Origin: JADJOY01 sp046331705 [NCBI: bacterium]
GTDB taxonomy: Bacteria; JADJOY01
Reading direction: 5' to 3'
Length of the DNA stretch: 64,000 bases
NCBI GenBank assembly: GCA_046331705.1
Contig: JAXLQJ010000013.1
Span: 107,846-171,845, forward strand
The position numbers and the translations under genes were made by a program. The notes beneath the pieces were generated by a model. It worked only from the letters and a program-made list of their open reading frames with translations, did no database searches and was not told the DNA's origin. Below, in pieces: positions 36,632-44,745 of this stretch (position 1 is the stretch's first letter; each line of letters starts with the position of its first letter).

Positions 36632-38179
36632 TCAACCGTAGCGAGCGACCATGCGCTGGGCGGTGCGCATCGCGTTGGACGAGATCGTGAGCGAGGGATC
36701 GATCCCCACCGAGCTCGGCAACGCAGCGCCGCACGCCACCCACAGGTTGGCCACCGAGTGCGACTCGCCCTCGGGATTCACCACCGACGCCTCGGGGTCC
36801 TTGCCCATCGCGGCGGTACCGAGCAGGTGCGATCCGAAGACCGTGATGCGGCCGGGATCGAACCGCACGCCGTCGACCTGCGCGAGGTCCGCCTCGCTCA
36901 CGATGCGGATCGGCGGCACCGTCGGCAGATAGACCTCGCGCGCCCCTGCAGCGAGGTAGAGCTTCGCCGCCTTCCGGAAGTAGTCGCGCGCCTTCGCTTG
37001 GGTGGCCTCGTCCCACGCGTAGTGGAACCGCGGGCGGCCCTCGCCGTCGACTTCCACGCGGCCGGGACCGGGTGCGTCGTCGACCACCGACAGACAAGCG
37101 GCGCCGCGCGTCATCAACTCGACCAGCCGGCGTCGATGCTCGCGACCGAAGCCGGGGATCACGGCGGCGGTGTAGCCGGGCTGGGCGCCGGCGCCGAAGA
37201 ACGTGTAGCCACCCTCGAGGTAGCGGCCGTCACTGGCTCGCTTCGTCTCCTGGAACTCGAGGACGTCGTGCGACGAGGGGATGTTGCGGTGGTGGAGCAC
37301 CTCCTCGTCCATCACCGCCGCCACCGCGAGGTTCGGGTTGACGCACAGGTTGCGCCCGACCCGACCGCTCTCGTTGGCGATGCCGCTGCGGAGCAGCAGC
37401 GCCGGCGTGCCGAGGCCGCCGGCGGCCACCACCACTCCCTTGCGGGCGCGAACGTCGAGGGTGCCCAAGGGCTCGCGGGTCACCGGATCGAGGAAGCGGC
37501 CCCGCAAGCCCACCGCCGCGCCGCGCTCCACGTCGATCCCATCGACCCGGCAGCTCGCGAAGAGCCGGGCGCCGTCACCGAGCGCCCATGGCACGTAGGT
37601 CACCAGCATCGATTGCTTGCGGTTGTAGGCGCAGCCGAGCATGCAATAGCTGCACGCCAGGCAGTCCTTGCGCGCCTGCGTCACCGCCTCGCAATGCCAG
37701 CCGAGCTTGTCGGCGGCCTCCTTGAGGATCCGGTTGTTGCGGTTGATCTGGTAGTCGTGGGCGCGCTCGACGTTGAGATTCGCTTCCACCGCCGCGTAAT
37801 AGGGCGCCATCTCCTCGGGCGACCAATGCTCGAGCCCGCTGCGCTCGCGCCACTGCCGCATGCGAAACGCCGGCGCGCGAAACGCGTTCACCCAGTAGTG
37901 CACGGTCGAGCCGCCGACGGTGCGGCCGTAGCTCAGGATCATGCCGCCGTCGACCGTCGAGGTCGCGCCCCGACCGCCGTCGATGCGCGCGTGCATCTCG
38001 CCTTCGCGCTGGGTGAAGTCCTCGGCGGTCCAATGCGGGCCTTCTTCGACGAGGATCACCGCGAGCCCGGCGCGCTGCAGCTCGGCGGCGCACACCGCGC
38101 CGCCGGCGCCGGTGCCCACCACGACCACGTCGCAGCTCTCGCGAAGGTTCCCGCGCACGTCCGCGGCGGTGGCGATCAT
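36632..38179 (-). CDS. GMC family FAD-dependent oxidoreductase
   Basis: A 515-residue flavoprotein. The N-terminal dinucleotide-binding loop VVVGTGAGGAVCAAELQRAG is at about residues 19-38. GRTVGGSTVHYWVNAFR marks the GMC FAD domain, CLACSYCMLGC (about 165-175) is a cysteine cluster seen in long-chain alcohol oxidase-like members, and the C-terminal GSHLLGTAAMG and PSSVGIDPSLTISSNAMR carry the active-site His and Asn region. It probably oxidises an alcohol or sterol-like hydroxyl. The next gene upstream encodes a Tat-exported small subunit, so the pair may form a periplasmic dehydrogenase carried across together. The substrate is unknown. Confidence 0.9.
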   Translation of the reverse strand: MIATAADVRGNLRESCDVVVVGTGAGGAVCAAELQRAGLAVILVEEGPHWTAEDFTQREGEMHARIDGGRGATSTVDGGMILSYGRTVGGSTVHYWVNAFRAPAFRMRQWRERSGLEHWSPEEMAPYYAAVEANLNVERAHDYQINRNNRILKEAADKLGWHCEAVTQARKDCLACSYCMLGCAYNRKQSMLVTYVPWALGDGARLFASCRVDGIDVERGAAVGLRGRFLDPVTREPLGTLDVRARKGVVVAAGGLGTPALLLRSGIANESGRVGRNLCVNPNLAVAAVMDEEVLHHRNIPSSHDVLEFQETKRASDGRYLEGGYTFFGAGAQPGYTAAVIPGFGREHRRRLVELMTRGAACLSVVDDAPGPGRVEVDGEGRPRFHYAWDEATQAKARDYFRKAAKLYLAAGAREVYLPTVPPIRIVSEADLAQVDGVRFDPGRITVFGSHLLGTAAMGKDPEASVVNPEGESHSVANLWVACGAALPSSVGIDPSLTISSNAMRTAQRMVARYG

Positions 38180-38210
38180 CGGCGGCCCTCCGAGCCTCGG
38201 CTCGCGACCA

Positions 38211-38843
38211 TCACACGCGCCGCGGCTGGATCGGATAGATGAGCGGAGCTTGCGGTGTGGTCTTGTGCCACGGGCCCGCGTACGAGAGCTTCGCGAAGGT
38301 GCGGTCGTCGTCGTAGTACGTGAAGACGACCAGGTTCTTGAGCGCCTGGAATCCCACGCGGCGCACCTCGATCGACGACGCCTCCCAGCTCGCGAGGACA
38401 TCGTCCTGCGCGTCCGGCGGAAGCCGCGTGAAGCGGCTCCAGTGACCATCGAGCAGCGTGCCGTGCTCGACGAGCGCGAGCAGCAGCTTCAGGTCGTCGA
38501 GGACCGGAGCGAGCGGCGGCTCGTTCCGCCACAGGGCCAGCTCCTCGTCCACCAGCTCCGCCACCCGCGCCTCCTCCACGGTCGGCCAACCGTCCTCGTC
38601 GGGGATCATCCGCTTGGCCACCGCACGGAAGATCGCGAGCTGCTTGGCGTCGAAGAAGCGCAAGCCGCGGGCTTCCTCGGGCCGAACGAGATCCTGGTAC
38701 CCGGCGCAGCCGCTCGGCAGCCAGCCCGCGGCCGTCAGCGCCACCGTTCCATACGCCGCACCTCGCAAGAAATCCCTTCGCGCCAGGAATTCCCCGCGCA
38801 GCCGCGCCCGCGCTGGCGTGCGCGCCGAGTCGTCGCCGATCAT
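38211..38843 (-). CDS. Gluconate 2-dehydrogenase subunit 3-like protein with Tat signal
   Basis: A 210-residue protein. The twin-arginine motif ARRDFLRG (about 21-28) precedes a hydrophobic stretch AAYGTVALTAAGWLPSGC. The mature part opens LRFFDAKQLAIFRAVAKRMIP, the hallmark of the gluconate 2-dehydrogenase subunit 3 family, which accompanies GMC flavoproteins and guides their Tat export. A lipobox-like SGC could also allow lipidation. It lies 31 bases ahead of the GMC gene, probably in the same transcript. Confidence 0.87.
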   Translation of the reverse strand: MIGDDSARTPARARLRGEFLARRDFLRGAAYGTVALTAAGWLPSGCAGYQDLVRPEEARGLRFFDAKQLAIFRAVAKRMIPDEDGWPTVEEARVAELVDEELALWRNEPPLAPVLDDLKLLLALVEHGTLLDGHWSRFTRLPPDAQDDVLASWEASSIEVRRVGFQALKNLVVFTYYDDDRTFAKLSYAGPWHKTTPQAPLIYPIQPRRV

Positions 38844-38949
38844 CGTGCGATCCCCCTTCTCGCCCCGGACCCTACCCCGTTCGATTCGCCGCTCGCAACG
38901 CGTTCCCGCGATGGCGTCGCCAGCGCTTCGGTGCCGCGCGCCAAGCGCG

Positions 38950-39888
38950 TCACGGCACCGCGGTGACGGCAACCTGATCGACGCCGCCGGGATCGAGCTC
39001 GTGCCAGGCGAGCACCAGCGAGCCAGCGGCGCTCATCGCGAGCTGAGGCGGCCCCTGGGCGGGGACGCTCCCCGCCGCAGCGGCTCGGCCCGCGAGCGAC
39101 GCCGCGAAGGAATCGCCGCCGTCCTCGCTCACCGCGAGGCGGACTTCGTTGCCACCGCGCCGGGAGTCGCGCCACGCCACCGCCACGCGCCGCCCGTCGC
39201 TCGACACCGCGAGCGCGGGCCGAGACTGCACCGAGAACGAGCCTGCCGCGTCGTCCACGCGCACCGGCTGCGTGAACGTCTCACCGAGGTCATCGCTTCG
39301 CGCGAGCCACAGGTCGCCGCCGTCGCCGGCCGCGCCGCCGTCCGCCTGCCAGACGACGTAGACCGTGCCCGTGCTCGCGACGGCGAGCGTCGGGAAATAG
39401 CGGTGCTCGAGCTCCGCTGCAGCAGCGACGACGTGGTCCGAATCGAAGTGCCTACCGCCGTCTCGCGAGCGCGCCAGAAAGACCTCGTTGCGGCCGCGCC
39501 GGAAGTCTTGCCACGCGACCAGCACGTCGTCCCCGCGCACCGCGATGCTGGGATGCCATTGCTGGCTCGCGGCCAGGCCGCCGACGCCCGCCTCGCGGTC
39601 CGGCACTCCGTCCCCCGTCGAGTCGACGCGCACCTCCGGCCCCCACGTGAGCCCGCCGTCGTCGGAGCGCCTGAGCACGATGTCGGAATCGCTCACCGTG
39701 CGGTTGTCTCCCCACACCACGTAGAGCGCGCCGTTCGGGCCGGTGGCGAGCGCCGGGTCGTAGAGCAGGTTCTCGGGCGTCGGCCGCTCGCTCGCGCCGT
39801 CGATGCGCGCCGCCGGCCGCCGGAAGCTCGCTCCCCCGTCCTCGCTCGCGGTGCCGAAGATCTCCCAGCCATCGTTCCGGAAATCGGT
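38950..39888 (-). pseudogene. Downstream remainder of the BNR-repeat gene, after the amber codon
   Basis: This 313-codon stretch is in the same frame as the nitrilase-like gene at 39889-41583 and directly continues it after TAG 39889-39891. It contains five Asp-box (BNR) motifs: SEDGGASF, SDDGGLTW, SRDGGRHF, SDDLGETF and SEDGGDSF. With the single STDHGATF before the TAG, these would complete a six-bladed sialidase-like propeller. It has no plausible independent start near its beginning; the first in-frame GTG-type codon lies in the middle of a blade (near 39720). It ends with TGA. It is real protein-coding sequence by motif content, either dead or read through. Confidence 0.75.
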
Positions 39889-41583
39889 CTAGGCAACGTG
39901 GACGCGACCGGTCACGCCAACGGCGAGACGCGCGCCCCACAGATCGTCCTGGTGGTCGGGGCGCGCCTCGCCGCCATCGTCGACGCGCACCGGCGACCCG
40001 AACGTGGCGCCGTGGTCGGTGCTGCGCGCCGCGTAGACGTCGGCGTTTCCCCCACGAAAATCGATCCACGCCACGTGCACGACGCCGTCGTCGCTCACCG
40101 CGATCGAGGGGTTCCACTGGGCGGCGGCGCTCGACGCGACGCGCGTGGCCGGCGGCAGCGTGGCCGGCGCCGTCGCCTCCGCGCGGCTCGCCACCGGTAT
40201 CGCGAGATCGGCCCAGATCACCGACTCGCCATACGCGTTCTCGAGCGGTGAGCCGCTTCCCGGCGCCATCGCGCGCGAGCGCTCGGCCAGCACCCGACGG
40301 CGCTCGCTCACGTCGAGCCGGGGGTCGCGAGCTCCGGGATCGGCGATCGCCCAGCGCCCCACCGCGCGAAACCCGACGTCGGGCACCGAGCCCACGAAGC
40401 CCAGCGGGCGCTCCTGCGCCGTCGCGTCGCTCACGATCGCGCCCTGCCCGTCGAACGCGAAGTCGAAGAGGTTCCCGGTCATCATCGGCGTGACGTTGTG
40501 GCGCAGCGACGGGAAGCGCTGCACGTGCACCCAGTTCCCCGCCTTCCAGTTCTCCGGGTACCAGACGGTGTCACCGTTCTCGAGATAGCTCGCCCAGGCG
40601 CCCGGGTTGGCATCGGGTTGCACGATGACGTCGGCGCCGAGCTGGTCGATGCGATCGACCACGTCGGCCATCCAGGCGTCCTTCGAGATGAGCACTCCGA
40701 GCTTGCCCACGGGTGTGGTGACCACGCGCAGGTCGCGCAGGTCACCGAACGCGAGGTCGAGCAGCGTCGGATCCTCCTCGGGCGGCGTCAGGTAGATCTT
40801 GCGGGTTCGATCCACGATGCGGCCATCGGGATCGAAGATCACCGCTTGGTTCCAGACGTTGGCGTCCGCCGGGCGGTACACGTCGCCGCGCTCGGGATGC
40901 TCGGGATCGCCGAAGAGCGCCACGTCGAGGGGGTTGGTGCTGAGCCACGCATCGGCCACGTCGGTGGCCGCCACCAGGTACACGTCGTAGTCGTCGGCGA
41001 GCCGAGCGAAGGTATCGACGAAGGGCCGCCACAGTGCATCGGTGAGCGCCAGCGTGAGCGCGCGGTTCAGGCTCACCCCGTCGAAGCTCGCGAGCGAGAG
41101 CAACGTCTGCGGCAGCCACGCCACGCCGAGGCCGAGGAAGGCCTGGAGCGTCGCGAGGCCCGGATCGCGCAGCGCCGCCGCTTTCTCCCCCTGGAACGCG
41201 AGGATCAGCCCGACGTCCTCGGTGAAGACCACCAGGTCGCGAGCGGTGCGCACCGGATCCGCGGGATCGTCCGGCCCGAGCAGATGGGACGCGACGTCGT
41301 CGACGTCGGGCTGGACGAGATCGCCACCGCGCAGCCGCGCGTCGAAGAGCGCCCGCATCTTGGCGTCGAAGGCCTGGGCCGAGGCGCCGTCGGCGAAGCG
41401 AATCCGATTGGAGACCGCGAAGGCGCGCACGACGCGCGTGTGCGCCCCGTCGGCTGGGTGCGAGGCGCCCTCCCCGCCGCCGCCACACGCGGCCGCGCAC
41501 GCGAGCGCGACCCGCGCCCAGCATCGCAGCGAGCGCCCGAGCCGGGCCCGCGAAAGCCACGGTGCGCCGCCGCGGCGAGTCAC
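39889..41583 (-). CDS. Nitrilase-like domain fused to BNR propeller, cut by in-frame amber codon
   Basis: A 564-codon frame from GTG 41583 with a lipoprotein-type N-terminus (VALACAAAC). Residues about 40-420 resemble the carbon-nitrogen hydrolase fold: Glu in VVFTEDVGLI, Lys in RTRKIYLTPPEE and the strand VGKLGVLISKDAW followed by LGADVIVQPDAN. The nucleophilic Cys expected in the GVxIC position is Ser, so classical amidase activity is doubtful. Next come ADLAIPVASR and a first BNR blade (VVHVAWIDFRGG, STDHGATF). The second blade reads RVHVA, then TAG, then TDFRNDGWEIFG, exactly where Trp is expected. The full product would be 877 residues. It lies 22 bases after the GND-repeat lipoprotein. 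Confidence 0.78.
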   Translation of the reverse strand: MTRRGGAPWLSRARLGRSLRCWARVALACAAACGGGGEGASHPADGAHTRVVRAFAVSNRIRFADGASAQAFDAKMRALFDARLRGGDLVQPDVDDVASHLLGPDDPADPVRTARDLVVFTEDVGLILAFQGEKAAALRDPGLATLQAFLGLGVAWLPQTLLSLASFDGVSLNRALTLALTDALWRPFVDTFARLADDYDVYLVAATDVADAWLSTNPLDVALFGDPEHPERGDVYRPADANVWNQAVIFDPDGRIVDRTRKIYLTPPEEDPTLLDLAFGDLRDLRVVTTPVGKLGVLISKDAWMADVVDRIDQLGADVIVQPDANPGAWASYLENGDTVWYPENWKAGNWVHVQRFPSLRHNVTPMMTGNLFDFAFDGQGAIVSDATAQERPLGFVGSVPDVGFRAVGRWAIADPGARDPRLDVSERRRVLAERSRAMAPGSGSPLENAYGESVIWADLAIPVASRAEATAPATLPPATRVASSAAAQWNPSIAVSDDGVVHVAWIDFRGGNADVYAARSTDHGATFGSPVRVDDGGEARPDHQDDLWGARLAVGVTGRVHVA

Positions 41584-41605
41584 CCGTCCGTGGCGGCCGC
41601 GCCGC

Positions 41606-43642
41606 TCAGGGGATCGGTCCGTCCCCGTCGACGCCCACACCGTAGCTGCCCTTCACCCAGAGCGGGGGAGCCGCCGAGCCGCGAAACGAATCGTGCCCGG
41701 CGCCGTCGAGCAGCATGCCCAGCCCCGCGGCGCCGCGCGACTCGCTCGCCCAGCCTTGCGACTGCTCGCCTTCGGCCTCGTAGTCGTCGTCACCGAGCAG
41801 ATCCAGCAACAGCCCCACGGCGTTGTCGTTGCCCACGCCTTGCACCATCCAGGTGCCGTGGTAGCTGTCGTTCCCGTTCCCGTCGCGCAGCAGACCCACC
41901 GACAGGTCGTGGCCGCAGCCTTGGGACACGCCCCACGACTGGAAGCTGTCGTTGCCGCGGCGGTCGTCGAGCAGCCCGACCGCGGCGTGGACTCCCGCGC
42001 CCTGCGCGTAGCGGCGCGCGAGGTAACGATCGTTGCCGCTGCGGTCGAGCAGCACCCCGAGGCCGTACCAATACGCACCGCCTTGCGCAAAATAGCTCGC
42101 GGTGTAGTTGTCGTCGCCGCCGAGATCCTCGAGCCAGCCCACGCCCCCCGAAACGACCTCCCGATAGCCCATCGCGTAGCCCTGCATGAAGCTGTCGTAG
42201 GCCTTCACGGGCTCGCGATCGTCGGCGGTCCCCGACTGCGACGCGTACACGTCGTTGCCACCGGCCTCGACCAGCATCCCCACGCCGCCAGGTCCGCCGA
42301 AGCCTTGCGCGAACGTCGCCGCCGAATAGAGATCCTGACCGGCGGCGTCGATCAGGAGCCCCAGGCCGGCGACCGCGGCGCCCTCCGCCATGCGCTCGGA
42401 GAGGTAGCGGTCGTTGCCGGCGAGGTCGATCAAGACGCCCACCCCTCCGATGGCCGCGGCGGGGCCAGGCCCGGCGGACGTGTACGTATCGTCGCCGGCG
42501 AGATCGAACGACACGCTCGCAGCCAGGATTCCCGTGCCCGCGCCGCCCGCGTCCTCGGAGCGGTAGATGTCGTTGCCCGCCATGTCCACCAGCACCAGCG
42601 CCGCCGCCTGGGGCGCGGGCTCGACGCCGAGATAGGTATCCGATCCGCCCAGGTCCACGATCGCCAGCGCCGGCCCGCGATGGATGTCGTCGTCCGGCCC
42701 GCCGACGATCACGCGGCCGAGCTCGGTGTCGATCGTGAGCGGCGGCCAGAAATCGTCGTCGTTCGCCGCGGACGCTTGCGCCTTGGGACTGCGCTTGCCC
42801 GACGCCGATCCCTTCGCTCGAGTGGCGGCGCCGCGCGCGTCCCACGGCACCCGCAACGAACCGAGCTCGTCGGCGAGCGACGAGGCCGCCTCGGAGAGCG
42901 CGGTGCCCGCTTCGAGCATGCGCGCCACGTCCACGCGCTCGAGAAGCGCGTAGAGCTCGCGCGCGTCGTTCTCGTTCATCGCGAGCGGGAATTGGCGCGC
43001 CGCCTTGGCGATGCGCTCGCGATCCGCAGCCGGCAACCCCTCGAGCGCCGAGCGCGCCAGCACGCTGCCACGGGCGACGTCGCGCAGGAAAGTCGACACC
43101 ATCGCCGCCAGCGTGTTCGTCAGCTCGGGGTAGCGCACCCAGGGCGAGTCCGCGGGCGCCGCCGCGGTGAGCCGCGCGCCGTCCAGCGCGATCACCGGAA
43201 CGACCACCGCACGCGCGGGATCGAGCGTCTCACCGAGAAGTTGCGCGGCGCTGCGAACCCGAAACGCGGGATCGAGCGCCGGCGAGGCACCGTCCAGAAG
43301 CCGCAGCACGGAGAGCGGCTCCGCCAGCGATCGATTCACCACCTCCAGGCGGAACGCATCCGCGGGCCGGAAGTCCTTCTTGAAGCCGAACACACCCACG
43401 CCCTGTCCGAGCGCCTCCAGCGCCACGTCGAGCGGCGGACGACCGACCACCGCGCCAGCGTCCGGCAAGGGCGGCAGCGTCCACGGAGCGAGGAGCCCCG
43501 CCGGCGCTCCGATCTTCTCGGGCGGCGGCATCGCGGCGGGCGGCGGCGCGACCGGCACCGACGCGATCTCGCGCGTCACGCAGCCCGCTGCCAGCACCAC
43601 GCTCAACGCAAGCCACAGCGAGACGAGCCCGGCGCGCGACAT
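41606..43642 (-). CDS. Lipoprotein with twelve D-x-x-G-[ND]-D-x-Y repeats
   Basis: A 678-residue protein. The signal peptide ends in the lipobox LAAGC (Cys about 21). A helical N-terminal region (about 30-320) precedes twelve repeats in the C-terminal half. Each is built on D-x-x-G-x-D-x-Y followed by an AQG-type turn and a GVGxLxD strand, for example DLAGNDRYLSER, DAAGQDLYSAATFAQG and DRSGNDRYLARRYAQG. The regular Asp-rich turns suggest a calcium-stabilised beta-solenoid or propeller on the cell surface, but that is inference. It is paired with the nitrilase/BNR fusion and is divergent from the GT2 gene. Confidence 0.82.
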   Translation of the reverse strand: MSRAGLVSLWLALSVVLAAGCVTREIASVPVAPPPAAMPPPEKIGAPAGLLAPWTLPPLPDAGAVVGRPPLDVALEALGQGVGVFGFKKDFRPADAFRLEVVNRSLAEPLSVLRLLDGASPALDPAFRVRSAAQLLGETLDPARAVVVPVIALDGARLTAAAPADSPWVRYPELTNTLAAMVSTFLRDVARGSVLARSALEGLPAADRERIAKAARQFPLAMNENDARELYALLERVDVARMLEAGTALSEAASSLADELGSLRVPWDARGAATRAKGSASGKRSPKAQASAANDDDFWPPLTIDTELGRVIVGGPDDDIHRGPALAIVDLGGSDTYLGVEPAPQAAALVLVDMAGNDIYRSEDAGGAGTGILAASVSFDLAGDDTYTSAGPGPAAAIGGVGVLIDLAGNDRYLSERMAEGAAVAGLGLLIDAAGQDLYSAATFAQGFGGPGGVGMLVEAGGNDVYASQSGTADDREPVKAYDSFMQGYAMGYREVVSGGVGWLEDLGGDDNYTASYFAQGGAYWYGLGVLLDRSGNDRYLARRYAQGAGVHAAVGLLDDRRGNDSFQSWGVSQGCGHDLSVGLLRDGNGNDSYHGTWMVQGVGNDNAVGLLLDLLGDDDYEAEGEQSQGWASESRGAAGLGMLLDGAGHDSFRGSAAPPLWVKGSYGVGVDGDGPIP

Positions 43643-43828
43643 GCGCGCGAGGCTACCACAGCGCCTTCGCCGCTCCGGATCGCGCGGATCCACGCGCGCA
43701 GGCGTCCCGCGACGGGCGCCGCGGCGGCTCGCACGACGTGGACGGAGCGACCGGCGTATCCTTGGCGCCGCGCGCGCCCGCGACCGCGCGGGCCGGCCAC
43801 GATCGAGCGGCCGCGAGGAGGGGAGTCG

Positions 43829-44701
43829 TTGATCTCGGTGGTGCTGATCGCTCGCAACGAGGAACGCGCCATCGGGTACGCGATCCGGTCCGTTCGCAGC
43901 TGGTGCGACGAGGTCGTCGTCGTCGACCAGGAGAGCAGCGACGCGACCGCCGCGATCGCGAGCGCGCTGGGCGCGCGGGTGATCTCCCACCCCGTCACCG
44001 GCTACGTCGAGCCCGCGCGCGCCTTCGCCGCCGCGCAGGCTCGGGGCGACTGGGTGCTGATGCTGGACGCCGACGAGCTGGTGCCGCCGCCGCTCGCGCG
44101 TGCGCTGACGGGGCTGGCGACGCGCGACGACGTGGACGCCGTGCGCATCTCGCGCCGCAATCACCTGCTCGGCGTGCGCGTGGCCCACAGCGGCTGGAAC
44201 GAGGCGCGCGACCGTTGCCTGCGGTTCTTCCGGCGCGGCGCCGTGACCTTCCCGAGCACCATCCACCGCCATCCGCAGCCGGTGCCGGGCGCCCGCGTCC
44301 ACGAGCTGGCATCGGAGGGCGACGCGGTGCTGCTCCACTTCCACCACCGCGATCTGAGCGAGCTGGTCGAGAGCATCGATCGATACACGACCATCGAAGC
44401 GCGCGAGCGCGTCGCGCGCCGCGAGCGCGGCAGCGCGCTTGCCGCCGTCTGGTTCGCGGCGCGCGAATGGGCGGTGCGCTACCTCTGGCACGCGGGCTGG
44501 CGCGATGGTTGGCGCGGCTTCTATCTGGCGGGCGTGATGGCCTTCGATCGCTGGCTCGTGCACGCCAAGGTGGCGGCACTCGCGCACGACGGAGATCGCG
44601 ACGCGGCGGAGGCCCGCGACCGCGCGGAGGCGGAACGCTGGCTCGCCGGCTACCCGCCGAGCGACGTCGCTCCACGGATGCCCGGCGAGCGCCCGGGCTG
44701 A
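43829..44701 (+). CDS. GT2 glycosyltransferase, WaaE/KdtX-like
   Basis: A 290-residue enzyme starting at TTG 43829, chosen because AGGAGGGGAG lies at the right distance and the product opens LISVVLIARNEERAIGYAI, the usual GT2 N-terminus. The nucleotide-binding Asp is in VVVVDQESSDAT, and the metal-binding motif is in VLMLDADELVPP. FPSTIHRHPQPV and the terminal segment WRDGWRGFYLAGVMAFDRWL match LPS-core beta-1,4-glucosyltransferase-like proteins. It probably acts in LPS or surface polysaccharide assembly at the cytoplasmic membrane. It is the first gene of the rightward polysaccharide cluster. Confidence 0.88.
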   Translation: MISVVLIARNEERAIGYAIRSVRSWCDEVVVVDQESSDATAAIASALGARVISHPVTGYVEPARAFAAAQARGDWVLMLDADELVPPPLARALTGLATRDDVDAVRISRRNHLLGVRVAHSGWNEARDRCLRFFRRGAVTFPSTIHRHPQPVPGARVHELASEGDAVLLHFHHRDLSELVESIDRYTTIEARERVARRERGSALAAVWFAAREWAVRYLWHAGWRDGWRGFYLAGVMAFDRWLVHAKVAALAHDGDRDAAEARDRAEAERWLAGYPPSDVAPRMPGERPG

Positions 44702-44745
44702 TCGCGCGCCGCCGCTTCGCCACGCGCAACCGACCCACCTCGCAC

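Noticed and set aside
36632-38179. The GMC oxidoreductase cysteine cluster as a novel Fe-S site
   Set aside because: Similar Cys-rich segments are known in long-chain alcohol oxidase-like GMC proteins, so it is not new in itself.
38950-39720. A separate BNR-repeat gene starting at 39720
   Set aside because: That start falls in the middle of a propeller blade, and the frame continues upstream without a break to the amber codon and beyond.
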